Assembly: GCA_018402635.1 (NCBI GenBank)
Contig: JAGYIP010000008.1
Location: forward strand, 186,001-250,000
Direction: 5' to 3'
Source of the DNA: Burkholderiaceae bacterium
GTDB lineage: Bacteria > Pseudomonadota > Gammaproteobacteria > Burkholderiales > Burkholderiaceae_A
DNA: 64,000 nucleotides
Below the pieces are notes generated by a model that searched no databases, was not told the DNA's origin, and was given only the letters and a program-made list of their open reading frames with translations. Numbering within the stretch: position 1 is the stretch's first letter; each line of letters opens with the position of its first letter. The position numbers and the translations under genes were made by a program. Below are positions 1-10,351 of this stretch, piece after piece.

Positions 1-267
1 CTGCCAGCCGCGCCGTCGGCCTCCTCTTCTCCCGCCGAGCTGGTAGCGGTCCATGGCGGGGGCCCAGGCGAATTTGTAGGTGTAGGGTATGCCCAGCACG
101 GTGAGCCAGCCAAGGGTGGTGAGGTTCACGCCCTCGACTGTGAGCCAGGCCTGCAGGGTGCCAGCAGACAATGCCAGTGGCAGTCCACTGGCAAAGCCCA
201 ATGCGAGGGTAAAAAAGAGTAGCCCCCTTGGAACCCCAGCAGCAACCACGGGAGCCTGTTGGTTCAC
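1..267 (-). CDS. ampG: AmpG-type muropeptide transporter (MFS), N-terminal part, runs off the window
   Basis: The reverse strand reads an open frame of 89 codons beginning with GTG at 267. It is preceded in frame by TAA at 279-277, and an AAGGGG ribosome site lies about 6 bases before the GTG. The peptide contains ASGLPLALSAGTLQAWL, then LTTLGWLTVLGIPYTYKFAWAP, MDRY and a basic GRRRG-type loop. This is the first two transmembrane segments and first cytoplasmic loop of AmpG, the inner-membrane importer of anhydromuropeptides for cell-wall recycling. The rest lies outside the window. It is divergent from the M48 protease gene, with 57 bp between the starts. Identification rests on remembered family motifs; GTG is the only plausible early start. 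Confidence 0.82.
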   Translation of the reverse strand, partial: MNQQAPVVAAGVPRGLLFFTLALGFASGLPLALSAGTLQAWLTVEGVNLTTLGWLTVLGIPYTYKFAWAPAMDRYQLGGRRGGRRRGWQ

Positions 268-324
268 AACAGCCCCTTAGCCATTACACTTTTCTCTAGG
301 CTTTTTTTAAACAGGGTTTCTTGC

Positions 325-1209
325 ATGTCCGCTAAGAGTATCGGAGTTTTTAGACCAGGCCTTGCGACAGGGCTGCTGGGTGTTGTTCTGACAAGCCTTT
401 TGGCGGGCTGTGCGGGCCCGCGCATGGCCTCGGCCGATGCAAACGATGCGGTGGGTGTTGGTTCGAAGTCGGAGATTCGTAGGCTTGTTCCCGCTCAGCA
501 GCTTGAACGCACGGCAGCCCAGCAATACGAGGCGCTAAAGACGGAGGCACGTAAGAAGGGAGCCCTGCTGCCGGCTTCCCATCCAACAAGCCAGAAGCTT
601 CAGGCGATGGCCGACCGACTTAAGCCCCATGCCCTTGCCTGGAATGCTGATGCCTCGCGTTGGCGATGGGAGGTGGTGGTGCTGAAGTCGAATCAGCTAA
701 ATGCCTTTTGCATGCCTGGTGGAAAAATAGCGTTTTACACCGGGCTTATTGAAAAACTTAAGCTCAATGACGATGAGATTGCCGCGGTGATGGGCCATGA
801 GATGGCCCATGCCCTGCGTGAACATACCCGTGACCGGCTTGCCAAGTCGCAGCTCACCGACATGGGCGCCTCTATTGTGTCGGAGCTCTTGGGCTTCGGT
901 CAGCTCGGTCGTCAGGCCCTAGGCTTTGGCACGCAGCTGCTTGGGCTGAAGTTTTCACGCGACGATGAGAAAGAAGCCGACCTTGTAGGGCTCGACATGG
1001 CTGCGCGGGCAGGCTTTGATCCTCGCGCGGCCCTGTCGCTTTGGCGCAAGATGCAGGAGGCGAATAAGGGCGCGCCACCTGAATGGCTGTCCACCCACCC
1101 CTCGGGCAATGCCCGAATGGAAGAAATCGCCATGGTGCTACCCAGGGTTCTGCCCCTTTACGCCAAGGCCATTGGCAAGTCGGTGGAAGATTTGCCTCAA
1201 CCCAGGTAG
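325..1209 (+). CDS. M48 family metalloprotease, lipoprotein
   Basis: 294-residue zinc metallopeptidase of the M48 family (LoiP/YcaL/BepA-like), expected in the periplasm and anchored to a membrane. The first 29 residues form a lipoprotein signal with lipobox LLAGC, Cys29 being the lipidated residue. The zinc motif HEMAH is at residues 158-162, and the third ligand is probably the Glu in KEADLVGLD near residue 217. The frame is open further upstream, to 259, but ATG 325 puts the signal peptide at the N-terminus and is preferred. Such proteases degrade misfolded envelope proteins. The last 13 bases overlap the end of convergent xthA. Confidence 0.9.
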   Translation: MSAKSIGVFRPGLATGLLGVVLTSLLAGCAGPRMASADANDAVGVGSKSEIRRLVPAQQLERTAAQQYEALKTEARKKGALLPASHPTSQKLQAMADRLKPHALAWNADASRWRWEVVVLKSNQLNAFCMPGGKIAFYTGLIEKLKLNDDEIAAVMGHEMAHALREHTRDRLAKSQLTDMGASIVSELLGFGQLGRQALGFGTQLLGLKFSRDDEKEADLVGLDMAARAGFDPRAALSLWRKMQEANKGAPPEWLSTHPSGNARMEEIAMVLPRVLPLYAKAIGKSVEDLPQPR

Positions 1210-2018
1210 TCCACGATCAAGGGGGCATGGTCTGAGAAGCCTGGGTCGCGAACCACCCAGGCCCTCGTTGCCTTCGAGGCAAGGTTAGGGCTTGCAAGCT
1301 GGTAGTCAATGCGCCAGCCCACATTGTCTGCCCTTGCATTGCCTCGGTTTGACCACCAGGTGTAGCCCTCGCCCTCGGCCTGTGGGTAGAGATTTCGGTA
1401 GACATCCACCCAGCCAAGGTCGTCGACCAGGCCATTCATCCAGGCCCGCTCCTCGGGCAGAAAGCCTGAGTTCTTCTGGTTGCCACGCCAGTTTTTTAAG
1501 TCTTTCTCGGTGCGTGCAATGTTCCAATCACCACAAATGAGGATGTGATGGTCTTGGCTCTGGGCCTGTTGAAGCCAGTGGTCAAGCAGCGGGTAAAAGG
1601 CCTTCATAAAGCGAAACTTCGAGGCCTGTCGTTCCTCAGAGGCTGAGCCTGAGGGGGCATAAAGGCTCATGACCCAAAGCAGCTTATCAAGGCCGGTCTG
1701 ATCGGGGCGAAAGCAGCCCGCAACCAGCCTGCCTTCGTTGTCGAACTCTTCAACACCAAACCCCGCGCGAATTTCAGAGGGCTGCCAATGGCTGTAGAGA
1801 CCTACGCCGCTGTAGCCTTTTTTTAACGCGCAGCTTAAGGCCGAGTTAAACGTCTTCTCGCCCAGCTTGAACGACCGCATCTCCTCGGTCAGGTCTTGGG
1901 GCTGGGCCTTTAACTCTTGCATGCAGACAAGGTCGGCCGACTGCTCGGCCAGCCAACTGAAGACCCCCTTGCGATGGGCTGAGCGAATTCCGTTAAGGTT
2001 AAGGCTTACAACGCGCAT
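1197..2018 (-). CDS. xthA: Exodeoxyribonuclease III
   Basis: 273 residues, the usual length for the ExoIII/AP-endonuclease family, which incises abasic sites and removes 3' blocks in base-excision repair. The start MRVVSLNLNGIRSA carries the conserved Asn. The metal-binding Glu is in CMQELKAQ, the DWN motif in CGDWNIARTEKD, and the catalytic pair at the C-terminus in SDHAPLIVDY. It is divergent from pyrE, with 37 bp between starts, the usual Burkholderiales arrangement. Its 3' end overlaps the M48 protease gene by 13 bp. Confidence 0.96.
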   Translation of the reverse strand: MRVVSLNLNGIRSAHRKGVFSWLAEQSADLVCMQELKAQPQDLTEEMRSFKLGEKTFNSALSCALKKGYSGVGLYSHWQPSEIRAGFGVEEFDNEGRLVAGCFRPDQTGLDKLLWVMSLYAPSGSASEERQASKFRFMKAFYPLLDHWLQQAQSQDHHILICGDWNIARTEKDLKNWRGNQKNSGFLPEERAWMNGLVDDLGWVDVYRNLYPQAEGEGYTWWSNRGNARADNVGWRIDYQLASPNLASKATRAWVVRDPGFSDHAPLIVDYLG

Positions 2019-2055
2019 TGCCAGCGTCCTTTTTGATTCCTTGCAAAGACCTATT

Positions 2056-2763
2056 ATGACGAGCGCCAGTCAGGTTTCTTCCGTACTCGACCCCGCCCTT
2101 GAACAAGACTTTTTAGGCTTTGCGCTTAGGGCCGAGGTGCTGCGTTTTGGCGAATTTAAAACCAAGGCCGGACGTCTCTCACCTTACTTTTTTAACGCAG
2201 GCCTTTTTCGAACCGGCGACCTAATTGCCGAGCTCTCGGGCTTTTATGCCCAGTGTTACCTAAAGGCGGTGCAGGCCAAGGTGTTTCAGGCAAGCATGCT
2301 TTATGGGCCTGCCTATAAGGGCATACCTTTAGCCGCCACCACTGCCATGGCCTTAAGCCAGCATGGCTGCAACCTGGGCTTTAGCTTTAACCGCAAGGAG
2401 GCCAAGGACCATGGCGAGGGCGGCGTGATTGTGGGCGCAAGCCTAGAAGACCAAGAGGTTGTCATTATTGATGACGTCATTTCGGCAGGCACCTCGGTTC
2501 GCGAGTCGGTGGCCATTATTCAACGGGCCGGCGGCAGGCCGGTGGGGGTGCTTATTGCCCTTGACCGCATGGAAAAGGGCGGGACAGCCGAGCAGCCTGC
2601 AGCCGTCTCTGCGGTTCAAGAGGTGCGTCAGACCTTGGGGCTGCCGGTGGTTGCTCTTGCGGGGCTTGATGGGCTTTTGGCGCTTTTGCAGGGCCACACC
2701 GATTCGCAGCTGAAAAGCCACTGGCAGGCTGTGGAAGACTACCGCAAGGCATGGGGCTGTTAG
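2056..2763 (+). CDS. pyrE: Orotate phosphoribosyltransferase
   Basis: 235 residues. It condenses orotate with PRPP to give OMP in pyrimidine synthesis. The PRPP-binding motif VVIIDDVISAGTSVRE is at about residues 135-150, and the N-terminal FGEFKTKAGRLSPYFFN segment is characteristic of the family. The frame stays open upstream to 1867 because it shadows xthA, but ATG 2056 gives the normal N-terminus. It ends 17 bp before the end of convergent glmS, so there is little room for a terminator. Confidence 0.97.
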   Translation: MTSASQVSSVLDPALEQDFLGFALRAEVLRFGEFKTKAGRLSPYFFNAGLFRTGDLIAELSGFYAQCYLKAVQAKVFQASMLYGPAYKGIPLAATTAMALSQHGCNLGFSFNRKEAKDHGEGGVIVGASLEDQEVVIIDDVISAGTSVRESVAIIQRAGGRPVGVLIALDRMEKGGTAEQPAAVSAVQEVRQTLGLPVVALAGLDGLLALLQGHTDSQLKSHWQAVEDYRKAWGC

Positions 2764-2780
2764 GTAAGCCCCTGGGGTTT

Positions 2781-4697
2781 TTATTCCACGGTTACGCTTT
2801 TCGCCAGGTTACGAGGTTTGTCGACATCGTGACCGCGGGCAAGGGCCACGTGGTAGGCAAGCAGCTGCAAGGGCACCACGTGCAGAATGGGTGAGAGCAG
2901 CCCAGCATGGTCGCCAAGCGTAATAAGCTCAACGCCTTCGGAGGCCTCAAAGCCCGAGGACTGATCCGCAATTACATAAAGCCTGCCCCCACGGGCACGA
3001 ACCTCTTCGAGGTTGCTTTTAAGCTTTTCAAGAAGCTGGTCGTTGGGGGCCACAGCCACCACAGGCATGTCGCGGTCAACCAAGGCAAGCGGGCCGTGTT
3101 TCAACTCACCGGCCGCATAGGCCTCTGCATGAATATAGCTAATTTCTTTAAGCTTTAAGGCGCCTTCTAGGGCAATGGGGTAGTGCAGGCCGCGGCCAAG
3201 AAAGAGGCAATGGTTCTTATCAACAAACTGCGAGGCCCACTGGCTAAAACGGTCTTCTTGCAAGAGCACCGAAGAGACCGCCGCAGGCAGGTGGCGAAGG
3301 GCCGTAAGCTCTCGGCCCTCGTCTTCGGCTGAAAGCCTGCCCTTTAGCTTCCCAAGAACCAGTGCCAGAAGAAACAAGGCGGCAAGCTGGGTGGTGAATG
3401 CCTTGGTGGAGGCCACGCCAATTTCGGGGCCCGCGCGGGTAAGAAATCGCAGGCCGCAGGCCCGAATAAGCGAGGACTCGGCCACATTGCAGATGGCCAG
3501 GCAGCTTGCAACGCCATTGGCCTTGGCATGTTCAATGGCAGCCAGCGTGTCAGCGGTTTCGCCAGACTGCGAAATGGCCACCACCATGGTGTCTGGGCGC
3601 GTGACACTTTGTCGGTAGCGGTACTCGCTTGCAATTTCAACATGGCAGCTAATGCCGGCAAGGCTTTCGACCCAGTACTTGGCAACAAGGCCGGCATGGT
3701 AGCTGGTGCCGCAGGCAAGAATAAGAAGCTGGTCGACCGACTGAAGTTCCTTTGCGGCCTCGACACCAAAGAGTTCGGGCGACAGGCTGTTGGCCCCTAT
3801 GACATGTTCCAGCGTTGCGGCCAGAGCCCCGGCTGCTCGGCAATTTCTTTCTGCATGAAATGCCGATAAGGGCCCAATGCAACGTCTTGCGCACGCAGGC
3901 TCGACTCGGTTACAACACGGTCCACAGGCTTGAAGCTCTTGTTGTAGACCTGAAGGCTCACGGTCTTGGCGGGGTCTTGGTGGCCTGCTGGTTAAGTGGC
4001 CTCGATCCTGATCCTGCCTTTGAATGAGGCAGCGGTCTCCGTCTTCAAGGTAGATAAACCGATGGGTCAGTTCCAGCAGGGCAGAGGCATCGGAGGCAAG
4101 AAAGAGCTCCTGGCTGTTGCGCCCAAGGCCGACCAGCAGGGGTGCGCCAAGCCGGGCTGCAGCAACCTGATTCGGATCTTGACTTGAGAGAACCGCAATG
4201 GCGTAGGCGCCTTTGAGCTTCTTGCAGCAGGCATGAAGGGCATCAATAAGGCAGCCTGCCTTAAGCCGTTCTTGGTGCAAGAGGTGCGCAACCACCTCGG
4301 TATCGGTCTGGGAGCTAAAGCTGTAGCCCGCCTGTGAGAGCTCTGCGCGCAGGGCCTGATGGTTTTCAATAATGCCGTTATGAACCAGGCAGATCTCAAG
4401 GCCCTGGCCACTGGAGTAATGCGGGTGGGCATTGTCTTGGGTGACAGCACCATGGGTGGCCCAGCGGGTGTGGGCAATGCCAATGTCTGCCACAAGGCCC
4501 TGGCTTGCGGCTTGAAGTTCGGCAACACGGCCAACGGCGCGAACCCGTTGAATGGCCTTTGCATTTGCAGCCTGGTCTGGCCCGCCAAGCACCGCAAGGC
4601 CTGCGGAGTCGTAGCCACGGTACTCCAGATGCCGAAGCCCCTGGATAAGGAAAGGAACAATATTGGTATAGCTTAGGGCTGCAACAATTCCACACAT
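2781..4697 (-). CDS. glmS: Glucosamine-6-phosphate synthase, with a scrambled linker
   Basis: Glutamine:fructose-6-phosphate aminotransferase, the first step to UDP-GlcNAc. The nucleophile Cys2 follows the start in MCGIVAAL. The glutaminase domain covers about residues 1-220, and two SIS isomerase domains follow from about 290 ([23 protein letters not shown]) to the C-terminal [13 protein letters not shown]. Residues about 222-290 do not resemble the family in the open frame, yet other frames of the same DNA read the expected linker, including [16 protein letters not shown]. Four single-base changes, two extra and two missing, would restore it; see findings. It lies 4 bp downstream of glmU and is probably co-transcribed with it. 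Confidence 0.93.
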   Translation of the reverse strand: MCGIVAALSYTNIVPFLIQGLRHLEYRGYDSAGLAVLGGPDQAANAKAIQRVRAVGRVAELQAASQGLVADIGIAHTRWATHGAVTQDNAHPHYSSGQGLEICLVHNGIIENHQALRAELSQAGYSFSSQTDTEVVAHLLHQERLKAGCLIDALHACCKKLKGAYAIAVLSSQDPNQVAAARLGAPLLVGLGRNSQELFLASDASALLELTHRFIYLEDGDRCLIQRQDQDRGHLTSRPPRPRQDREPSGLQQELQACGPCCNRVEPACARRCIGPLSAFHAERNCRAAGALAATLEHVIGANSLSPELFGVEAAKELQSVDQLLILACGTSYHAGLVAKYWVESLAGISCHVEIASEYRYRQSVTRPDTMVVAISQSGETADTLAAIEHAKANGVASCLAICNVAESSLIRACGLRFLTRAGPEIGVASTKAFTTQLAALFLLALVLGKLKGRLSAEDEGRELTALRHLPAAVSSVLLQEDRFSQWASQFVDKNHCLFLGRGLHYPIALEGALKLKEISYIHAEAYAAGELKHGPLALVDRDMPVVAVAPNDQLLEKLKSNLEEVRARGGRLYVIADQSSGFEASEGVELITLGDHAGLLSPILHVVPLQLLAYHVALARGHDVDKPRNLAKSVTVE

Positions 4698-4701
4698 TAA
4701 A

Positions 4702-6090
4702 TTAGTGAGCCTTCTTTCTTGGCCGCTTCCAGCGTGTAAGGGTGGTCTGACGCGTTCGCGAAAGGGTTAGTGCGTCCTGAGGGGCGTCGCTGGTAAGGGT
4801 TGTGCCTGCGCCAAGGGTTGCCCCCTTATGCACCGTAACGGGCGCAACCAACTGGGTGTCTGAGCCAATAAAGACATCGTCTTCAATGATGGTTGTGTGC
4901 TTTTCGGCGCCGTCGTAGTTGCAGGTGATGGTGCCTGCGCCCACATTCACGCGCTCACCAATGACCGCATCGCCCAGATAGCTTAAATGGTTTGCCTTAG
5001 AGAACCGTCCAAGCCGGGTGTTCTTGACCTCGGTGAAATTACCAACATGACTGCCCTCGCCCAGTTCACTACCCGGCCTTATGCGGGCATACGGCCCCAC
5101 CACAGCCTGCGGCCCAACCTTGCAATGACTGAGGTGGCTGTAGGCCTCAATTCGACAGCCTTCGCCAACCGAGACAGTGTCCAGCACGCAGTTCGGGCCG
5201 ATGCTAACGCCCTTACCCAGGCTCACCGACCCACTGAAGACGCAGTTCACATCAATCTGAACATCGGCCTCGCAGGTAAGCTCGCCGCGAACATCAATGC
5301 GCAGGGGGTCTGCCAGATGGACACCCGAGTCCATTAGTGCCTGAGCCTCGCGCTGCTGAAACTGCCGCTCAATCTCCGCCCGCTGGCTCTGCGAATTCAC
5401 ACCCAGAATCTCAATGCCCTCTTGGCATTCATAGGTGTCAATGCCAACCCCGTCGGCATGGGCAAAGGCAAAGGTGTCGGTGAGGTAGTACTCGGCCTGG
5501 GTATTGTTATTTTGTAAACGTCCCACCCAGTCTTTAAGCCTGGGCGTGTCTGCGACAAGAATGCCGGAGTTCACCTCGTCAATTGCACGAATTTCAGTGC
5601 TGGCATCTTTTTCTTCGCAGCAGCCAATCATGCGGTTACCCTGCGGACTGCGCAGAATGCGGCCGTAGCCGTAAGGGTTTGCAAGCCTGGCAGTGAGCAC
5701 TGCAAGCGCCACCTGGCCCGTTAGTTTTGCCCGAAGGGCCTTTAGGCTTGCCTCTTTTATAAGCGGTACATCGCCATAGAGAACCAGGCATGGCATGGCT
5801 GGGTCAACCATGGGCATGGCCTGGGCAACGGCGTGGCCAGTGCCTTGTGGCGGGTCTTGCAGCGCAAAGTCTGGGCTGGGCAGGCCATGCTGGGCACAAA
5901 ACGACCGAGCAAAGTCTTGCACCTGGGGTGCCCCATGGCCCACCACCAGAATGAGGCGTGAGGCACCAGCCTTGGCTGCCGTCTTTAAAACATGCCCGAG
6001 CATGGGCGTGCCCGCCACGGGATGAAGCACCTTTGGCGTGTCGCTCTTCATGCGACTTCCCTTGCCTGCGGCAAGAACAATGACGTTCAT
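4702..6090 (-). CDS. glmU: Bifunctional GlmU: GlcNAc-1-P uridyltransferase / GlcN-1-P acetyltransferase
   Basis: 462 residues, normal for GlmU, which makes UDP-GlcNAc for peptidoglycan and LPS. The N-terminal nucleotidyltransferase domain begins [17 protein letters not shown] with the G-x-G-T/S-R-M signature. The C-terminal half is a left-handed beta-helix of hexapeptide repeats (for example [14 protein letters not shown]), with the acetyltransferase segment NHLSYLGDA and [10 protein letters not shown]. It sits 3 bp downstream of the symporter gene and 4 bp upstream of glmS, so the two amino-sugar steps are co-expressed. Confidence 0.97.
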   Translation of the reverse strand: MNVIVLAAGKGSRMKSDTPKVLHPVAGTPMLGHVLKTAAKAGASRLILVVGHGAPQVQDFARSFCAQHGLPSPDFALQDPPQGTGHAVAQAMPMVDPAMPCLVLYGDVPLIKEASLKALRAKLTGQVALAVLTARLANPYGYGRILRSPQGNRMIGCCEEKDASTEIRAIDEVNSGILVADTPRLKDWVGRLQNNNTQAEYYLTDTFAFAHADGVGIDTYECQEGIEILGVNSQSQRAEIERQFQQREAQALMDSGVHLADPLRIDVRGELTCEADVQIDVNCVFSGSVSLGKGVSIGPNCVLDTVSVGEGCRIEAYSHLSHCKVGPQAVVGPYARIRPGSELGEGSHVGNFTEVKNTRLGRFSKANHLSYLGDAVIGERVNVGAGTITCNYDGAEKHTTIIEDDVFIGSDTQLVAPVTVHKGATLGAGTTLTSDAPQDALTLSRTRQTTLTRWKRPRKKAH

Positions 6091-6093
6091 GTC

Positions 6094-7533
6094 TTAGGCG
6101 GCACGCATGGGAATACCGTTGGCATTGCGGGCATGCGGGTTGGGTGAAATAAGGCTACCAACAATCATGCCCAGCAGACTAAAGGCAAGACCAACCAGCT
6201 GAGGCTCTACAAGCAGCTCGGCACCTGTTGCCTCGAGCATGAGCCAGACGCCAAGACCGAGAGAGACCGAAAGGGCCGCCCCAAGATTGCTTGCACGTCG
6301 CCAGAAGAGCCCGGCAGTAAGCGGCACAAAGGCGCCAGCCAACGTGATGCGGTAGGCATTCTCGACCATGGCGTGAATGCTTGCGTCGGTGATGATGGCG
6401 TAGCTGGTCACCAAGACAGTAAAGCCCAACACCGTTAGACGCGTGGTGAATAGGAGCTGTCGATCGGTCATGTTCGGTACGGCGCCTTTAATAACATTCT
6501 CGGCAAAGGTGACCGAAGGGGCTAAAAGAGTGCCTGAGGCCGTGCTCATGATGACCGACAACAGGGCTCCAAAGAAAACAACCTGCACCCAGAAGGGCAT
6601 GTAATTTGCGACCAGGGTGGGTAGAACCAGTTGCGAGTCTTCTGCCATTTTGGCCGCCGTCATGCCGGGGTCAATGATGTTTGCGGTGTAGGCTAAAAAC
6701 AAAGGCACCGCCGCAAAGAAGAAGTAGGCCACGCCACCAAGCGTGGTGGCCCAGACGGCAATGAACTCATTTTTTGATGAGTTCACTCGCTGAAAGACGT
6801 CTTGCTGAGGAATGGACCCAAGGGCCATGGTGAGAAGCGCGGCAATCCAGCCCAGCATATCGACTGCATCCAGGCTTGGAAGCCAGTCAAATTTTCCTTC
6901 GGCCGCGGCCTTTTCTATAACCAAAGGTATCCCACCGGCCATCTCGCCCGCCATGGAGGTGACGATAAGTAAGCCCACCACGATGACAATCATTTGCACG
7001 AAGGTGGTGGCGGCCACCGACCACATGCCGCCAACCAGGGTGTAGAGCAGCACCACGGAAGCCCCAATAAGCATGCCCTGGTTCATGCTGATGAGGTCGT
7101 CGGAGAGCACGTTAAAGACCAGGCCAAGGGCGGTAATTTGTGCCGAAACCCAGCCCAGATAAGAAATAACAATGCAAAGGGAGACAACGAGCTCAATTCG
7201 GCGGTCGTAACGCACACGGAAAAAATCGCCCAGGGTCATGAGCTTGAGCCGGTAGAGGGGCAGGGCAAAGACAAGCCCAAAAAGAATCAGGCAGATTGAG
7301 GCGCCCAGGGGGTCGGAGATGAGCCCACGAAAGCCTTCTTCAAGAAAGGTTGCCGAGATTCCCAGCACGGTCTCAGCCCCAAACCAGGTGGCAAAGACCA
7401 TGGCCATGACCACGGGCATAGGCAGGTTGCGGCCTGCAGTAATGTAGTCGGCCGCCGAATGCACCCGGCGTGCAGCGACAAGACCAATAAGAATAGAGAC
7501 CACAAGATAGAGTGCGACCAGATTAAGAAGCAT
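6094..7533 (-). CDS. Sodium:solute symporter family protein
   Basis: 479 residues, almost entirely hydrophobic, with about 13 predicted transmembrane segments. It matches the SSS (SLC5-like) fold: an N-terminal segment ending AADYITAGRNLP, then FATWFGAETVLGIS, a conserved core GSIPQQDVFQRV, and SVIMSTASGTLLAPS. Members move organic solutes inward with Na+, and the substrate cannot be read from sequence. It lies between ubiB and glmU in a minus-strand run with gaps of 3-6 bp, so it is probably part of that transcription unit without an obvious functional tie to it. Confidence 0.88.
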   Translation of the reverse strand: MLLNLVALYLVVSILIGLVAARRVHSAADYITAGRNLPMPVVMAMVFATWFGAETVLGISATFLEEGFRGLISDPLGASICLILFGLVFALPLYRLKLMTLGDFFRVRYDRRIELVVSLCIVISYLGWVSAQITALGLVFNVLSDDLISMNQGMLIGASVVLLYTLVGGMWSVAATTFVQMIVIVVGLLIVTSMAGEMAGGIPLVIEKAAAEGKFDWLPSLDAVDMLGWIAALLTMALGSIPQQDVFQRVNSSKNEFIAVWATTLGGVAYFFFAAVPLFLAYTANIIDPGMTAAKMAEDSQLVLPTLVANYMPFWVQVVFFGALLSVIMSTASGTLLAPSVTFAENVIKGAVPNMTDRQLLFTTRLTVLGFTVLVTSYAIITDASIHAMVENAYRITLAGAFVPLTAGLFWRRASNLGAALSVSLGLGVWLMLEATGAELLVEPQLVGLAFSLLGMIVGSLISPNPHARNANGIPMRAA

Positions 7534-7539
7534 GATGAC

Positions 7540-9135
7540 TTAGCCTCCGAGAGGTGGGAGCAGAAAAAGGCCCCAGACTTTAATAAGCAGGGCCAGCATA
7601 TTAACCAGCAGTAAAAATACCAAAAAAGAAAGAACAACGACCCATCGCCGGGTTCGGCGGTTTTCTTCGATAAGCTGGCCAAGCTTGGCGGCCGTCGCAT
7701 TGGGCTCGGGGTAGGCCAGCCGCTTAAGCGCAATGTGTGTAAGCCGGGGCAGCTCGGGCAGCATGGCTGACCAGCGCTCGGCCTCGCGCTCAGTGCGCTG
7801 TCGAAGGCCCTGCAGCCCCACCTGCTCCTTCATCCATTTCTCTAAAAAGGGTTTGGCCGTTATCCAGAGGTCAAGGTCCGGGTCAAGCTGCCTGCCCAGT
7901 CCTTCGATGTTGAGCAGGGTCTTCTGAAGCAGCACCAGCTGGGGCTGGATTTCAACATTGAAGCGACGCGAGGCCTGAAAAAGCCGCAGCAGCACCTGGC
8001 CTAAGGAGATCTCCTTAAGCGGGCGGTCGAAAAAGGGCTCGCAGACGCCGCGCACGGCCGCCTCAAGGGCATCCACACGTGTGTTGGAGGGCGCCCAGCC
8101 CGACTCGACATGCAGCTCGGCAACCCGTCGGTAGTCACGACGGAAAAAGGCAAGGAAGTTCTGAGCAAGGTAGTTCTTGTCAAACTCCGAGAGGGTTCCA
8201 ACAATGCCGAAGTCAAGGGCAATGTAATGGCCCTTGTGTGGGCCGCGATCGCTGACAAGAATATTGCCCGGGTGCATGTCGGCATGAAAATAGCCATCGC
8301 GAAAAACCTGGGTGAAGAAAATTTCAACGCCCTCGCGTGAGAGCTGTTTGAGGTCGATCTCCGCCTCTTTAAGACGTTGCATTCGGTTTATAGGAATACC
8401 GTAGACCCGCTCCATCACAATCACGTCGGACTTGCAGTAATCCCAGAGCATTTCTGGAATTTGTAGAAGCGGCGAATTCGCAAAGTTACGGCGCAGCTGC
8501 GTGGCATTGGCGGCCTCGCGCACAAGGTCGAGCTCATCATGCAGGTAGTTATTAAACTCCGCTACAACCTCGCGAGGCTTGAGTCGTCGACCGTCCGATG
8601 AAAACCGTTCAGCAAGCTGGGCGAACAAGCGCAGCAAGGCCAGGTCTTTATCGATGATGGAGAGCATGCCGGGTCGTAGCACCTTAATGGCCACCTCCTG
8701 GCCGTCGTACAGCCTTGCAAAGTGCACCTGGGCAATGGAAGCACTTGCAACCGGTGTCTCCTCAAATGATGCAAAGAGCTCGTTTAAGGGCTTGCCCAGT
8801 GATCGTTCAATGGTGGCGATGGCCAAATGCGATTCAAAGGGCGGCACCTGGTCTTGCAGCATTGCAAGTTCATCGGCAATGTCTTCGGGCAGAAGGTCGC
8901 GGCGCGTTGAGAGCACCTGGCCGAACTTCACGAAAATAGGCCCAAGACTCTCGAGCGCCTGACGAATACGCGCGCCACGCGTTTCGTCAAACCGGCGGCC
9001 GAGCCGAAGCAGTGAAAGCAGAACGCCGAGCAGTCGCGAGTCAAGACCACGCCTGGCGCCGTCGACGGCGAGTTGGTCGAGGCCAAACCGCAGCACAACC
9101 TGCACGATGGTTAGAATTCGAAAGATCGATCTCAT
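7540..9135 (-). CDS. ubiB: Ubiquinone biosynthesis accessory ATPase UbiB (ABC1 kinase-like)
   Basis: 531 residues. The atypical-kinase core shows the Ala-rich loop [11 protein letters not shown], the lysine segment [12 protein letters not shown], the HRD-like [11 protein letters not shown] and the metal motif [12 protein letters not shown] hydrophobic C-terminus ([23 protein letters not shown]) anchors it in the membrane. UbiB supports aerobic coenzyme Q synthesis, probably through ATPase activity. Its start overlaps the end of ttcA by 4 bp, indicating translational coupling. Confidence 0.95.
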   Translation of the reverse strand: MRSIFRILTIVQVVLRFGLDQLAVDGARRGLDSRLLGVLLSLLRLGRRFDETRGARIRQALESLGPIFVKFGQVLSTRRDLLPEDIADELAMLQDQVPPFESHLAIATIERSLGKPLNELFASFEETPVASASIAQVHFARLYDGQEVAIKVLRPGMLSIIDKDLALLRLFAQLAERFSSDGRRLKPREVVAEFNNYLHDELDLVREAANATQLRRNFANSPLLQIPEMLWDYCKSDVIVMERVYGIPINRMQRLKEAEIDLKQLSREGVEIFFTQVFRDGYFHADMHPGNILVSDRGPHKGHYIALDFGIVGTLSEFDKNYLAQNFLAFFRRDYRRVAELHVESGWAPSNTRVDALEAAVRGVCEPFFDRPLKEISLGQVLLRLFQASRRFNVEIQPQLVLLQKTLLNIEGLGRQLDPDLDLWITAKPFLEKWMKEQVGLQGLRQRTEREAERWSAMLPELPRLTHIALKRLAYPEPNATAAKLGQLIEENRRTRRWVVVLSFLVFLLLVNMLALLIKVWGLFLLPPLGG

Positions 9136-9956
9136 GGCTTTATAAGCCGCGGGTCAAGCAGATGGCTGGGCTTGGCGTTTGAGAGCGCCTTAAAGATGGA
9201 GTCCATTCGTCCGGGGTTTTGCTTCTCCCATTGCTGCAGCATGGCCTTGATCTGTTGGCGCTGTAGATTGTCTTGAGAGCCACAGAGGTCGCAGGGAATG
9301 ATGGGAAACTGCTTGTTAATCGACCAGCTGACAAGGTCGGCCTCTTCAACATAGGCCAGTGGTCGAATCACAATGTGGCGCCCATCGTCGGAGGTGAGCC
9401 TGGGTGGCATGGCCTTAAGGCTGCCCCCGAAGAAAAGGTTGAGAAAAAAGGTCTCAATAATGTCATCGCGATGATGGCCAAGGGCAATCTTGCTGCAACC
9501 AAGCTCATCGGCAAGCCTGTAAATAATGCCTCGCCGCAGCCGTGAGCAGAGCGAGCACATGGTGTCGCCTTCGGGAATCACACGCTTGACAATGCTGTAG
9601 GTGTCCTGGTTTTCAATATGAAAGGCCACGCCCTGCCCTTTAAGGTAGTTGGGCAGGGTGTCTTGCGGAAAGCCAGGGTGGCCTTGATCAATGTTCACAG
9701 CAATAAGCTCAAAGCCAATGGGCGCGCGGGCCTGAAGGCCTAGAAGAATATCAAGCAGGCCGTAGCTGTCCTTGCCGCCCGAGACGCAGACCATTATTTT
9801 GTCGCCGTCTTCAATCATGCCGAAGTCGGCAATGGCCTGGCCAACAAGCCTGTAAAGCCGCTTGGAGAGCTTATTAATTTCGGTTTCATTGCGCAGGGCG
9901 CGCGGCCGAGGTGGCGCAATGACCGCGGTTGAGACTTTAAGGGTGGCGTTTGTCAT
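9132..9956 (-). CDS. ttcA: tRNA 2-thiocytidine(32) synthetase TtcA
   Basis: 274 residues. The PP-loop ATPase motif [11 protein letters not shown] appears at about residues 59-69. Two CxxC pairs, in [11 protein letters not shown] and [14 protein letters not shown], are the cysteines that hold the Fe-S cluster in TtcA and separate it from TilS. It thiolates C32 of certain tRNAs. It overlaps folB and ubiB by 4 bp each, in the middle of the minus-strand operon. Confidence 0.95.
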   Translation of the reverse strand: MTNATLKVSTAVIAPPRPRALRNETEINKLSKRLYRLVGQAIADFGMIEDGDKIMVCVSGGKDSYGLLDILLGLQARAPIGFELIAVNIDQGHPGFPQDTLPNYLKGQGVAFHIENQDTYSIVKRVIPEGDTMCSLCSRLRRGIIYRLADELGCSKIALGHHRDDIIETFFLNLFFGGSLKAMPPRLTSDDGRHIVIRPLAYVEEADLVSWSINKQFPIIPCDLCGSQDNLQRQQIKAMLQQWEKQNPGRMDSIFKALSNAKPSHLLDPRLIKP

Positions 9957-10351
9957 GTTGGGTTCTTTTGGCGGCGAAGTACTTCAACACCAAGGCTCTC
10001 GCAGTCCTTGTAGACATCGGGCTTTTGAATCTGCACGCGTACCAACTGCACAAGCGGGCGGGTGAGCACCCGATCGGCAATGGTCTCCGCCAAGGTCTCT
10101 TGCAGATTGAAATGGCGCTTCATGGTGAGGGTATTAATTTCGTCGCGAAGAAAGTCGTAGTCGAGAACCTCGTCGATCTGGTCGCGCTCGATGGGGGCCT
10201 GGTCGCGGGCGATGTAAAGATCAACATCAATAACAATGCGCTGCCTCTGAAGGGTCTCATGCGAATGAAAGCCTATTGAGGCCTGAACCTGAAAGCCTTT
10301 GAGGAAGATGCGGCGAAAGTCGTAGCCGCAGAGGTCACGGGGAAGCATCAT
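9953..10351 (-). CDS. folB: Dihydroneopterin aldolase
   Basis: 132 residues, typical for FolB, which cleaves dihydroneopterin to 6-hydroxymethyl-dihydropterin in folate synthesis. Family features are the N-terminal [23 protein letters not shown] segment with the conserved Glu, the [10 protein letters not shown] segment and ETIADRVL. It overlaps the preceding reductase gene and following ttcA by 4 bp each. Pairing with a pteridine-reductase-like SDR supports a pterin role. Confidence 0.92.
   Translation of the reverse strand: MMLPRDLCGYDFRRIFLKGFQVQASIGFHSHETLQRQRIVIDVDLYIARDQAPIERDQIDEVLDYDFLRDEINTLTMKRHFNLQETLAETIADRVLTRPLVQLVRVQIQKPDVYKDCESLGVEVLRRQKNPT

Noticed and set aside
307-589. Minus-strand frames inside the M48 protease gene
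   Set aside because: Shadow frames with no family features and Arg/Pro-rich composition.
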